DNA of 35,683 nt from Anaerolineales bacterium (GTDB lineage: Bacteria > Chloroflexota > Anaerolineae > Anaerolineales > Villigracilaceae), in assembly GCA_017882065.1 (NCBI GenBank), contig JADGQD010000001.1, positions 1-35,683 of the forward strand, given 5' to 3'. Shown in pieces: positions 1 to 7,287 of the stretch. The translations under genes were made by a program, and so were the position numbers. A model generated the notes under the pieces. That model ran no database searches. It was not told the DNA's origin and saw nothing but the letters and a program-made list of their open reading frames with translations. Each line of letters begins with the position of its first letter. Position 1 is the first letter of the stretch.

Positions 1-37
1 CCGCACGCCGAATTCTTTCGATAATGCTCAGGACGAG

Positions 38-64
38 CCTCGGCCCCTCTGGTCGGGGTTTTTT
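38..64 (+). terminator. Rho-independent terminator of the gene upstream of typA
   Basis: An 8-bp stem with two G-U wobbles pairs CCTCGGCC (38-45) with GGTCGGGG (51-58) across a 5-base loop, followed by six T residues (59-64). The gene it serves lies left of the window. Confidence 0.7.
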
Positions 65-110
65 ATCGCCTTTTACCAACCACTAATTGCATATTGTTGA
101 AAGTAGAATT

Positions 111-1967
111 ATGCTCACAGAACGAACCGATCTCCGTAATATTGCCATTATCGCCCACGTGGACCACGGCAAGACCACCCTGGTGGACGGGCTCCTGCGC
201 CAGTCTCACACCTTCCGCGATAACCAGCAGGTGGCCGAGCGTGTCATGGACTCCAACGACCTCGAACGTGAGCGCGGCATCACCATCCTGGCCAAGAATA
301 CCGCCATCACCATCCCCGACCCAAAAACGGGTCAGGTGGTCAAAATCAACATCGTGGATACCCCCGGCCATGCCGATTTTGGTGGCGAGGTGGAACGCGT
401 CATGAATATGGTGGATGGCGTCCTGCTCTTGGTGGACGCCGCCGAAGGCCCGATGCCGCAGACCCGTTTCGTACTCAAGAAAGCCCTCGAGATGGGCCAC
501 AAGGCCGTGGTGGTCATCAACAAAGTGGACCGCAAGGACGCCGAACCCGAGCGCGTCGTCAACCAAACCTTTGACCTGTTCATCGAACTGGGAGCCACCG
601 ATGAGCAGGCGGACTTCCCCATTATCTATACCCAGGCGACCAGCGCCCAGGCTGGTTTCTCCCCGGACCTTGGCCCGGATCTCCAGCCGCTGTTCCAGAC
701 CATCCTGCGGCACATCCCCGCCCCTAAAGTGGACGCCGACGCGCCGTTCCAGTTACTCGTCACTACCCTGGGTTACGACGATTACCGCGGCGTAACCGCC
801 GTGGGCCGTATCCATGCTGGCAAGATCAAAGTTGGACAGCCGCTGGCGCGTCTGAAGATTGACGGTACCAACACGCCGGAGCGCGCTCGTTATTTGTATG
901 TGCATCAAGGCTTGAACAAAGTTGAAGTAGAACAGGCCGAAGCCGGTGAGATAATCGCCCTGGCCGGGCTGGAGGGGATTGCCATCGGCGAGACCCTGGC
1001 CGACTCGGAAAACCCGGTTGCCTTGCCAACCATCATAGTGGAAGAACCGACCGTCCGCATGACATTTGGCGTCAATACTTCGCCGTTCTCGGGCAAGGAA
1101 GGCCGCTGGAGCACCTCTCGTAAGTTGCGCGAGCGCCTGTTTGATGAATTGCGCACCAACGTTTCCCTGCGCGTGCAGGAGACCGGGACCGCCGACACAT
1201 TTCTCGTCTCCGGGCGAGGTGAGTTGCATCTGGCTATCCTGATCGAGACCATGCGCCGGGAAGGGTATGAATTCCAGGTATCCCGTCCGGAAGTGATTTT
1301 CCGGAAGGCCGAAGACGGCACCCAGCTCGAGCCGTTCGAGGAAGTCCACGTTGAAACCAGTCCCGAGACGGTGGGGGTGGTGGTGGAAATGCTCGGGGGA
1401 CGGCGCGGTAAAATGATGGACCTGCAGGATACGGGTCAGGGGAGTACGCGGCTGGTGTATATTGTCCCGACGCGCGGTCTGCTTGGTTTCCGTTACCAGT
1501 TCTTGACTGCCACGCGCGGAATGGGAGTGATGAATACGCTTTTCCACGGATATGAGGAAATGGCCGGGCCAATGGCCACGCGTTCCACCGGTTCGCTGGT
1601 GGCCTGGGAAATGGGCGATACCACTGCTTACGCTCTGAAGAGTGCCGAGGACCGCGGGACCCTGTTCTACGCTCCGGGTGTGTCCGTGTACGAGGGGATG
1701 GTCATTGGCGAGAACGCCCGCCCTGGCGACATTCCGATCAACGTCTGCCGCAAGAAGCATTTGACCAACATGCGCTCGTCGCACGGCGACATGGAAATCC
1801 GCCTGACGACGCCGCGCCCGATGAGCATAGACGAGGCGATTGAGTACCTTTCCGATGACGAACTGCTTGAAGTGACGCCGCTTTCGTACCGCATCCGCAA
1901 GCGCATCCTGAATACCGATGAACGCGGTAAACAGGATAAGAAGTCCAAAGAAGCGTTGGAAGAGTAG
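111..1967 (+). CDS. typA: Translational GTPase TypA/BipA
   Basis: Ribosome-associated GTPase of the EF-G-like family, involved in 50S assembly and in growth under stress or cold. The 618-aa product has the G1 loop AHVDHGKTT at about residues 15-23, the G3 motif DTPGHADF and the G4 motif NKVDR. The C-terminal half carries the BipA-type region with RGLLGFRYQFLTATRG. The length matches the family (about 605-620 aa). The ATG at 111 is chosen because the protein family begins right at LTERTDLRNIAI; an in-frame TTG at 87 is possible but adds nothing recognisable. The ribosome-binding site is weak. It stands alone between two terminators, so it is probably monocistronic. Confidence 0.97.
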   Translation: MLTERTDLRNIAIIAHVDHGKTTLVDGLLRQSHTFRDNQQVAERVMDSNDLERERGITILAKNTAITIPDPKTGQVVKINIVDTPGHADFGGEVERVMNMVDGVLLLVDAAEGPMPQTRFVLKKALEMGHKAVVVINKVDRKDAEPERVVNQTFDLFIELGATDEQADFPIIYTQATSAQAGFSPDLGPDLQPLFQTILRHIPAPKVDADAPFQLLVTTLGYDDYRGVTAVGRIHAGKIKVGQPLARLKIDGTNTPERARYLYVHQGLNKVEVEQAEAGEIIALAGLEGIAIGETLADSENPVALPTIIVEEPTVRMTFGVNTSPFSGKEGRWSTSRKLRERLFDELRTNVSLRVQETGTADTFLVSGRGELHLAILIETMRREGYEFQVSRPEVIFRKAEDGTQLEPFEEVHVETSPETVGVVVEMLGGRRGKMMDLQDTGQGSTRLVYIVPTRGLLGFRYQFLTATRGMGVMNTLFHGYEEMAGPMATRSTGSLVAWEMGDTTAYALKSAEDRGTLFYAPGVSVYEGMVIGENARPGDIPINVCRKKHLTNMRSSHGDMEIRLTTPRPMSIDEAIEYLSDDELLEVTPLSYRIRKRILNTDERGKQDKKSKEALEE

Positions 1968-1970
1968 TAA

Positions 1971-2007
1971 TCCTCCCGCAGGTTCGAAACCTGTGGGAGG
2001 ATTTTTT
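1971..2007 (+). terminator. Strong Rho-independent terminator after typA
   Basis: Arms TCCTCCCGCAGGTT (1971-1984) and AACCTGTGGGAGGA (1988-2001) form a 14-bp stem with one G-T wobble. Six T residues follow (2002-2007). It begins four bases after the typA stop. The convergent methyltransferase ends at 2012, so the hairpin could also slow transcription arriving on the minus strand, though it has no T-tract in that direction. Confidence 0.93.
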
Positions 2008-2011
2008 GAAG

Positions 2012-2650
2012 TTATGACAATTTGTGGGCGATGACGATTTTAACCGGCAATCCCCACATGGATCTTTCTACTATCTCAGTTATTTGAAACCCCGCCGCTT
2101 CGATAACTTTATGGACATAGATGGGGCGGCAGTCAATAAAGTCGGGGAATTTGGCATGCGCCCACTCGTATATCCTGACGGCCACTCCGTCTGTCTTGGC
2201 AAGGGCCACCACTCCGATGCGCCCTTCCGGGCGGAGCACCCGGCGGCATTCTTTCAATACGACGGGGATTTCCGGCAAGTCAAACAGTTCCAGGGTGAAA
2301 CTCGCAAAAACAGCATCGAAACCAGCCGCATTGAACGGCAGGTATGCGGCGTCTCCCAACCGGAGATCAACCTGTTCGGCAAACCCGGATTGTTTGAGAC
2401 GGGACTGTGTCACACGCAGCATTCCCTTAGAAATATCTACCCCGGTAACTTTCCCGGAACCGCCCACGGCTTGCGTCAGTGCCACCAGGCTATGCCCGGT
2501 CCCGAACCCGATCTCGAGCACACTCTCGCCGTCCTGGGCGGCAAGCATATGTAAGCCAATCCCGGTGAAACGACGTTCGCTCGTCCCGGCAAACAGGTCA
2601 TAGAAGCGGCTCATGCGGTCGTAGTTGATTCGAGCGGTGGAATGGTTCAT
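2012..2650 (-). CDS. Class I SAM-dependent methyltransferase
   Basis: 212-aa methyltransferase of the UbiE/Methyltransf_11 type. Motif I, the SAM-binding glycine loop, is VLEIGFGTG at about residues 44-52. An acidic motif II (VTGVDIS) and a motif-III-like LRLGDAAYLPF follow, then the FTLELFDLPE stretch typical of the fold. The substrate cannot be read from the sequence: the family includes quinone, lipid and small-molecule methylases. The start ATG overlaps the Nudix gene stop (ATGA, 2647-2650), so the two are translationally coupled. No signal peptide is visible, so it should be cytoplasmic. Confidence 0.88.
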   Translation of the reverse strand: MNHSTARINYDRMSRFYDLFAGTSERRFTGIGLHMLAAQDGESVLEIGFGTGHSLVALTQAVGGSGKVTGVDISKGMLRVTQSRLKQSGFAEQVDLRLGDAAYLPFNAAGFDAVFASFTLELFDLPEIPVVLKECRRVLRPEGRIGVVALAKTDGVAVRIYEWAHAKFPDFIDCRPIYVHKVIEAAGFQITEIVERSMWGLPVKIVIAHKLS

Positions 2651-3114
2651 CGGATGAACGCAGCATCCTGTCCCGCCAGGGTATCGCGGACGTGTTCAGC
2701 GTGGTCGTGGAACAGGTCCATCTCCATCGCCTCGCGGACGGGGAACCAGTCCACGCCGGTGGTCTCGTTGCTCAGGCCGGGTTCGCCGCTGAGGAGTTCC
2801 ACTTCAAAATTCAGTACCACGACGTGGGCCTGGTTGCCGTCTGGATAGACGGTCACGTGATGTGGATCAGAATAGACACCCGTCAGGCGGGTGGCGCGCA
2901 CCCGTAACCCGGTCTCCTCCCAGACTTCGCGCTCGCAGCCTTCCGCCACTGATTCGCCCGCTTCGATCATCCCGCCGGGCAGGCACCACATCCCGTTGTC
3001 TGCGCGGCGGGTGAGCAGGACTTTCGCGTGTTTTTCATCGAACAGCACCGCCGAGCATCCCAGGCGGAGTTTGCCCTGTTTGCTGATGCGTTCGCCATAA
3101 ATGATATGAGTCAT
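2647..3114 (-). CDS. Nudix (MutT-type) hydrolase
   Basis: 155-aa Nudix hydrolase, which cleaves a nucleoside diphosphate linked to another moiety. The Nudix box is complete at about residues 48-70: G48, then E54, then REVWEETGL, with the metal-binding glutamates present. The central WCLPGGMIEAGES stretch and the N-terminal beta strands are ordinary for the family. I place the start at 3114 (MTHIIYGERIS). The frame stays open to 3144, but a perfect TATAAT lies only six bases before the 3114 ATG, so the longer version would begin upstream of the promoter. It overlaps the methyltransferase by 4 nt. Substrate unknown; ADP-ribose or oxidised nucleotides are typical. Confidence 0.9.
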   Translation of the reverse strand: MTHIIYGERISKQGKLRLGCSAVLFDEKHAKVLLTRRADNGMWCLPGGMIEAGESVAEGCEREVWEETGLRVRATRLTGVYSDPHHVTVYPDGNQAHVVVLNFEVELLSGEPGLSNETTGVDWFPVREAMEMDLFHDHAEHVRDTLAGQDAAFIR

Positions 3115-3126
3115 ATGCCCATTATA
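3115..3126 (-). promoter_or_regulatory. TATAAT box, leaderless promoter of Nudix gene
   Basis: On the minus strand TATAAT (3126-3121) is followed by six bases and then the ATG at 3114. Transcription would be expected to begin about 6-8 bases after the box, at the start codon itself. No Shine-Dalgarno sequence fits in between and no good -35 box was found. Confidence 0.6.
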
Positions 3127-3159
3127 CAGGAATGGCCCGCACACGTACCCGTCCTGTCA

Positions 3160-4002
3160 TTATCGGACGAACGTCCCATCCTTCAAATCGGCCAGCGCTT
3201 GCTGGATTTCTTCGCGCGTATTCATCACAAACGGTCCATAAGGGACGATTGGCTCTCCAAACGGTGCACCGGCCATCAGCATGAAACGAACTGGCGAGTC
3301 ATCGGCCTGGACTCCGATCTGGTTGCCCTCACCAAAGACGACCATCTTGACCGACGCGACGGCAGTATCCCCAAAGATTCCCTTTCCATCGAATATATAG
3401 GCCAGGACAGTGTGTTCCTCGGGTACCGGCAGGCTAAATTTGGATCCGGCTTCCATCGTCACATCCAGGTATACCGGATTGGCGGCGATCTCTGTTACCG
3501 GACCGTGCAGGCTGTTCACAGTGCCTGCTACCACGCGCACGCGGCAGCCGTCCTTTTCGAACACCGGGATTGTTTCATCACCGACTTCCTGGTAACGCGG
3601 ACGGGACATTTTTTGCGCTGCGGGCAAGTTGACCCATAACTGGAAACCGTCAATGATCCCATCCGGTCCGCGGCGGGGCATCTCCTCGTGCAGAATACCA
3701 CCTCCAGCGGTCATCCACTGCACGTCGCCGGGACCGATGATACCGGCGTTGCCAAGGCTGTCGCGGTGGTTGACGCTGCCTTTGAGAATATAAGAGACCG
3801 TCTCGATGCCCCGGTGAGGGTGCATCGGGAACCCGCGGATAGGACCCTCCGCCGGGTCATTGAAGGCAAAGTGATCAAACAGGAGGAACGGGTCAAACCG
3901 GTTGGTAACCTGAGGTGCAATGGAACGACGCAAGAGCACCCCCGCGCCTTCCATGACATATTGCGGTTCGATAATTTCTTTGACGGTGCGTACGTTTTTC
4001 AT
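3160..4002 (-). CDS. Pirin family protein
   Basis: 280-aa bicupin of the pirin family, an Fe(II)-binding cytoplasmic protein. Some members are quercetin dioxygenases and others bind regulatory or metabolic partners. The N-terminal cupin shows the metal ligands in HPHRGIE (H61, H63) and in GGGILHEE (H105, E107). The GDVQWMTAGGGI motif is typical. The C-terminal cupin is degenerate, as usual (VLAYIFDGKGIFGD). The length fits the family. The start at 4002 is supported by AGGAG about nine bases upstream. A TACAAT-like -10 at 4028-4033 may be its promoter. Its role here is unknown. Confidence 0.93.
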   Translation of the reverse strand: MKNVRTVKEIIEPQYVMEGAGVLLRRSIAPQVTNRFDPFLLFDHFAFNDPAEGPIRGFPMHPHRGIETVSYILKGSVNHRDSLGNAGIIGPGDVQWMTAGGGILHEEMPRRGPDGIIDGFQLWVNLPAAQKMSRPRYQEVGDETIPVFEKDGCRVRVVAGTVNSLHGPVTEIAANPVYLDVTMEAGSKFSLPVPEEHTVLAYIFDGKGIFGDTAVASVKMVVFGEGNQIGVQADDSPVRFMLMAGAPFGEPIVPYGPFVMNTREEIQQALADLKDGTFVR

Positions 4003-4116
4003 ACCAATATGCTCCTAATTAAAGGCGATTGTACCAGTGGTTGATTAGAATTGAATAAAACTAGCATATTCTGTGAATTCGCCAAAGAAGTTGTTGGATT
4101 AGTTGTTTTTGCACAG

Positions 4117-4884
4117 CTATTTTAGGCTGAAACCTTGTTTTTCCAACTCAGCGCGTAGCTCTGTCCGTACCGCCTGCGAGACTCGTCGGGCAGAGTGCTC
4201 CATCCAGCTGTAATCTTCCATCGCTTCCGGATTGTTTGGGACCGGAACCTGATGCCCTTTGTATATGCCGGTGGCGATCATAGTTACATCATATGCGCGT
4301 AGGCTATCGTCTTCGGCGGTGCGATCATAGGTTTCCCCGTGCAGAACCGATTTGAGCGGCAGGCGCGGCTTGATGTTTACCTGTTTATCGGGCCAGCCGA
4401 GCGTCATCCCGGTGATGGGGAAGGTCAGCCGTGGCAATCCGAGCAGTTCGATGACTTCGACTGGATTGTTACGAATGCTACCGATGTAGCAGATGCCCAA
4501 TCCGAGCGATTCGGCGGCCAACGCGGCATTCTGCGCCGCAATAGACGCATCTACGGCGGCGATGAGGAAGTTTTCGGTGTAATCGGTCACCTGGGTGTAG
4601 CCGCGCAATTGGCAGACACGCTCGAGGCGCGCCAAGTCCGCACACCAGGCCAGAAAGACCGGGGCTTCGCGTATGTGAGCCTGGTTGCCGCACAATTCCG
4701 AGAGCCGGACACGGTTCCCGAGGTCCGTCACCGCGACGACGCAGTAGGTTTGCAGGTTGGACGAGGTGGATGCGCACTGCGCGGCGGCGATGATGGTCTC
4801 AATAACGGAATTGGGAATTGGGTTTGGTTTGTAGTGCCTGACCGAAGCGTGGAGATGGATCAGGTCGATAGTGGGGTTTTCCAT
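4117..4884 (-). CDS. NfsA-like NADPH-dependent nitro/flavin reductase
   Basis: 255-aa FMN-dependent nitroreductase of the NfsA/FRP branch. It reduces nitro compounds, quinones or flavins with NAD(P)H in the cytoplasm. The N-terminal HASVRHYKPNPIP is the FMN-phosphate-binding arginine region, and CASTSSNLQTYCVV is the second flavin contact. GLGICYIGSIRNNP and GMTLGWP are typical of the group. The frame is open to 5016, but homology starts at MENPTIDL and GGAGA lies just upstream, so 4884 is chosen. A perfect 14-bp palindrome covers the leader directly after a -10-like box, suggesting control by a repressor. A native role in oxidative or electrophile stress is inference. Confidence 0.9.
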   Translation of the reverse strand: MENPTIDLIHLHASVRHYKPNPIPNSVIETIIAAAQCASTSSNLQTYCVVAVTDLGNRVRLSELCGNQAHIREAPVFLAWCADLARLERVCQLRGYTQVTDYTENFLIAAVDASIAAQNAALAAESLGLGICYIGSIRNNPVEVIELLGLPRLTFPITGMTLGWPDKQVNIKPRLPLKSVLHGETYDRTAEDDSLRAYDVTMIATGIYKGHQVPVPNNPEAMEDYSWMEHSARRVSQAVRTELRAELEKQGFSLK

Positions 4885-4900
4885 GGGTTCTCCATCAGAT

Positions 4901-4914
4901 TTAGTTGCAACTAA
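4901..4914. promoter_or_regulatory. Perfect 14-bp palindromic operator of nitroreductase
   Basis: TTAGTTG/CAACTAA is a perfect palindrome 17 bases upstream of the nitroreductase ATG. On the minus strand it starts at the end of a -10-like TATTAAAT, preceded by a TTGTGA/GTGACA -35-like element, so a bound dimer would block the promoter. The form (14-16 bp, TTGCAA centre) resembles MarR-family operators. That assignment is inference; no regulator gene is adjacent. Confidence 0.6.
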
Positions 4915-4949
4915 TTTAATAGGAAAAGAGGTTCTTGTCACAACACTAT

Positions 4950-5001
4950 CTTTACAAAGACGCGGCGAGTTGTATAAGACAAATAACTTTGTTATACAAA
5001 G
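4950..5001. promoter_or_regulatory. Cluster of AT-rich palindromes upstream of nitroreductase
   Basis: Three related symmetrical elements occur here. CTTT-AC-AAAG spans 4950-4959. The 8-bp inverted repeat TTGTATAA (4970-4977)/TTATACAA (4992-4999) has a 14-base spacer. CTTTGT-TAT-ACAAAG spans 4987-5001. They lie 65-115 bases upstream of the nitroreductase start and could be a second operator or activator region. They could also belong to the decayed gene that begins just downstream on the plus strand. Confidence 0.4.
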
Positions 5002-5054
5002 CAAATGATTAAACAAAGGGGGAACACTTGACGAACCAATTAAACTTCTAACAA

Positions 5055-5514
5055 CTGGAGCGCGAGGCGTTCCGCTCTAACTACAAGGATGGGCTGGGAC
5101 GTGTACCTGGGCCTGATTGTGATCTTCATCGCATTTTTCCTATCCCGGCCGGGAGAGGGTTACGGCGCGTGGAATATCCTCCTATTGATGACGAGTTACG
5201 GGTTGGCTTAACTGATCTTCTGGGCAGGAAAAAAGTACATCACCCTGCTGAGCATTGGGCAAGTCATTTTCGAGCCGGTCCGCAAGCGGAAGAAGACCAC
5301 CCAGACGATCAAATTGGGAATTGTCGTTGCAGTGCAGGCGGGGATCGTCTTGTTAAGCGTGGCTGGCTGGCTCAACTCCGAATTTTGGGGGAAGAGCAAT
5401 GCCTTCCTCCAGACTGGGAACCTGCAACACCTGGCAGTGGCCGCTGTTGGAACTCTGTTCGTCGGACCGGCAGTGATCCTGATCGCCTACTTCAACGACT
5501 TCCTGCGCGGCTGA
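5055..5514 (+). pseudogene. Decayed gene for a ~150-aa four-TM membrane protein
   Basis: Reading the plus strand from ATG 5089 gives MGWDVYLGLIVIFIAFFLSR and continues to an in-frame TAA at 5209-5211. The same frame then runs on as LIFWAGKKYITLLS to a natural stop at 5512-5514 (ending AYFNDFLRG). Hydrophobic segments lie on both sides of the stop, including VYLGLIVIFIAFFL, KLGIVVAVQAGIVLLSVAGW and VAAVGTLFVGPAVILIAYF, so one protein was interrupted. Just upstream, a different frame reads LEREAFRSNYKDG and would join it if one G of the GGG at 5091-5093 were removed. That suggests a frameshift as well as a nonsense mutation. No family recognised. The tail from 5314 could still be expressed as a 66-aa peptide, but this is unlikely. 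Confidence 0.6.
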
Positions 5515-5593
5515 CCCAGTCGCAGTCGGCGTGTGTCAGCGGACGGATTTGAAAATCTGGTATCGAAATTGACCTTTTATTTTTAAATCTTAT

Positions 5594-6103
5594 TTATTGC
5601 ACAACAATCTTGATAAAAAAAACCTCGCCAAATGGAATGCCCTTCGCATCGAAGGCCTGCCATTCGCTATAGTATTCACCTGTTTCCATCGGGGTGGTGA
5701 AAAAAATCCGCAGGGTAGCTTGCATCCCGGCACGGGCAGGGTAGAGCGCCTGTTCAAGGGATGCGCCCAGCGCAACCCCACCGACCAGACGCAGGCGATA
5801 ACGGCTGTCCCAGTTACAGGAACCGGAGTTCTGGACGAGCCATTGTTTATCCAGCGCACTACCGGGTGCGACGATGGAGTAGTCGGGAATTGTCGCGTCA
5901 TCTAAGAAAGCCAGCCCGTCTATGCAGGTTAGAGTGGGGGTTAAGAAAACCGGAAAAGATGAAAAAAATGTTTCGGTGGGAACAATGGCTGGAAGAGAAG
6001 GGGTAGAGAGCGCAGTACTATTTCCACCGCAGGCAGACAAAAGGACCCACAGATAAACACAGATGGACACAGTGATAAGCTTTCTACGCTTTTCTGTGTC
6101 CAT
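5594..6103 (-). CDS. Lipoprotein with NBR1-Ig-like domain
   Basis: 169-aa predicted lipoprotein. The N-terminus is basic, followed by a short hydrophobic stretch and the lipobox LSAC (Cys25). A Ser/Thr/Pro-rich linker follows to about residue 55. Residues ~60-169 form one beta-sandwich matching the NBR1-Ig-like (Ig_NBR1) domain, with FLDDATIPDYSIVAPGS, KQWLVQNSGSCNW, VGGVALG and the closing GEYYSEWQAF plus FGEVFFIKIVV. In bacteria these domains sit on surface proteins and probably mediate binding; no enzymatic function is expected. A GAGAGG ribosome site precedes ATG 6103. It lies 27 bases after recA and is likely cotranscribed. The signal peptide is encoded by a repeat element described separately. 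Confidence 0.82.
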   Translation of the reverse strand: MDTEKRRKLITVSICVYLWVLLSACGGNSTALSTPSLPAIVPTETFFSSFPVFLTPTLTCIDGLAFLDDATIPDYSIVAPGSALDKQWLVQNSGSCNWDSRYRLRLVGGVALGASLEQALYPARAGMQATLRIFFTTPMETGEYYSEWQAFDAKGIPFGEVFFIKIVVQ

Positions 6104-6106
6104 CTG
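6048..6106. repeat. Short tandem/inverted CACAGAT repeat inside a lipoprotein start
   Basis: Plus-strand 6048-6072 holds 2.5 copies of a 10-mer (CACAGATAAA, CACAGATGGA, CACAG). CAGATGGACACAG (6060-6072) recurs as a perfect 13-bp inverted copy at 6094-6106 with a 21-base loop. On the minus strand this element supplies the start codon and most of the signal peptide (ICVYLWV) of the lipoprotein ending at 5594. Confidence 0.8.
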
Positions 6107-6130
6107 AAACCTCTCGCGAATTGCTTAAAA

Positions 6131-7225
6131 TCAGGCTTCTTCTGAGGAGGCTACGCCACCAGAATCATCACCACTGCCAGTGACAAGCGGGATGGCAACT
6201 TCGCCCCCGCTGGCGCGCTGGCGGATGACCAGTTCGATTTCGTTGGCCAGATCCGGATTCTGGCGTAGGAACTCCTTGGAGTTCTCGCGGCCCTGCCCAA
6301 GGCGGGTTTCGCCATAAGAGAAAAAAGCGCCGCGCTTATCCACGATCTCAAGTTGGGCCGCCAGGTCAATTAGGTCGCCGACCTTGGAGATGCCTTCGCT
6401 GTACATGATATCGAACTCGGCAGTGCGGAACGGGGGCGCGACCTTGTTCTTGACCACGCGCACACGCGTGCGGTTGCCGACGATTTCAGCCCCGATCTTG
6501 ATGGACTGGATGCGGCGCACGTCCAGGCGGACGGAGGCATAGAACTTGAGCGCATTGCCACCGGTGGTGGTTTCCGGATTGCCGAACATCACCCCGATTT
6601 TCATACGCAATTGGTTGGTAAAGACGACTGATGTCTTGGTCTGGTTGATGGCCCCGGAGAGTTTGCGCAGAGCCTGGGACATCAAACGAGCCATGGCGCC
6701 CATCTGTGCGTCACCCATATCACCTTCGATTTCGGATCTGGGAACCAGCGCGGCGACCGAGTCGATGACCACCAGTTCCACTGCGCCGGAGCGGACGAGC
6801 GTTTCGGTAATTTCAAGGGCCTGTTCGCCAGTGTCGGGTTGGGAGACGAGTAGGTTGTCAATATCCACACCGCATTTGGCGGCATATGCCGGGTCGAGGG
6901 CATGTTCCATATCCACGTAAGCAGCAGTGCCGCCCATTTTTTGTACTTCGGCAACAATATGCTGGCATAGGGTGGTTTTACCGGACGATTCCGGACCGTA
7001 AATTTCGGTGATGCGTCCACGCGGAATGCCGCCAATGCCCAGTGCCAGGTCGAGGGAGAGCGAACCAGTCGGGATGGCGTCAATGGTCATTTTTTGGGCT
7101 TCGCCCAGCCGCATGATGGAGCCATCGCCGTAGCGTTTGATAATATCCCCGAGGGCTTTATCAAGCATGTTGCGGCGGCCTTCATCCATCGTGGATCCTG
7201 CAGATGTGTCAGATTTGCGAGCCAT
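6131..7225 (-). CDS. recA: Recombinase RecA
   Basis: 364-aa DNA recombinase that forms ATP-dependent filaments on single-stranded DNA, drives strand exchange and stimulates LexA self-cleavage. Walker A is GPESSGKT (77-84) and Walker B is LVVIDSVAAL. The L1/L2 DNA-binding loops include EGDMGDAQMGAMARLMSQALRKL and the region around FGNPETTTGGNALKFYASVRLDVRR. The C-terminus is acidic, as is common. ATG 7225 is preceded by AGAGAGG. It has its own promoter with a LexA-like box although it follows the lipoprotein genes closely. No recX was seen downstream; the next gene is the NBR1-Ig lipoprotein. Confidence 0.99.
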   Translation of the reverse strand: MARKSDTSAGSTMDEGRRNMLDKALGDIIKRYGDGSIMRLGEAQKMTIDAIPTGSLSLDLALGIGGIPRGRITEIYGPESSGKTTLCQHIVAEVQKMGGTAAYVDMEHALDPAYAAKCGVDIDNLLVSQPDTGEQALEITETLVRSGAVELVVIDSVAALVPRSEIEGDMGDAQMGAMARLMSQALRKLSGAINQTKTSVVFTNQLRMKIGVMFGNPETTTGGNALKFYASVRLDVRRIQSIKIGAEIVGNRTRVRVVKNKVAPPFRTAEFDIMYSEGISKVGDLIDLAAQLEIVDKRGAFFSYGETRLGQGRENSKEFLRQNPDLANEIELVIRQRASGGEVAIPLVTGSGDDSGGVASSEEA

Positions 7226-7255
7226 AATTATCCTCTCTATCCTTGAATTGGGTCG

Positions 7256-7283
7256 AGTATAGCACAGATGTTCGATACGTCAA
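7256..7283 (-). promoter_or_regulatory. recA promoter with a LexA-like SOS box
   Basis: On the minus strand TTGACG (7283-7278) and TATACT (7261-7256) are 16 bases apart, and TG one base before TATACT makes it an extended -10. The spacer contains GAACATCTGTGC (7273-7262). This differs in one base from the Gram-positive-type LexA site GAAC-N4-GTTC. A repressor there would lie between -35 and -10, fitting SOS control of recA. Confidence 0.65.
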
Positions 7284-7287
7284 GAGT

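Noticed and set aside
1971..2001. A tRNA-like acceptor/T-arm: GCAGG-TTCGAAA-CCTGT preceded and followed by matching 7-mers
   Set aside because: No D-arm or anticodon arm is present, and the hairpin with six T residues directly after typA is fully explained as a terminator.
5314..5514. A separate 66-aa membrane protein gene
   Set aside because: The frame continues upstream past its ATG with further hydrophobic sequence to the TAA at 5209, so it is better read as the tail of a broken longer gene.
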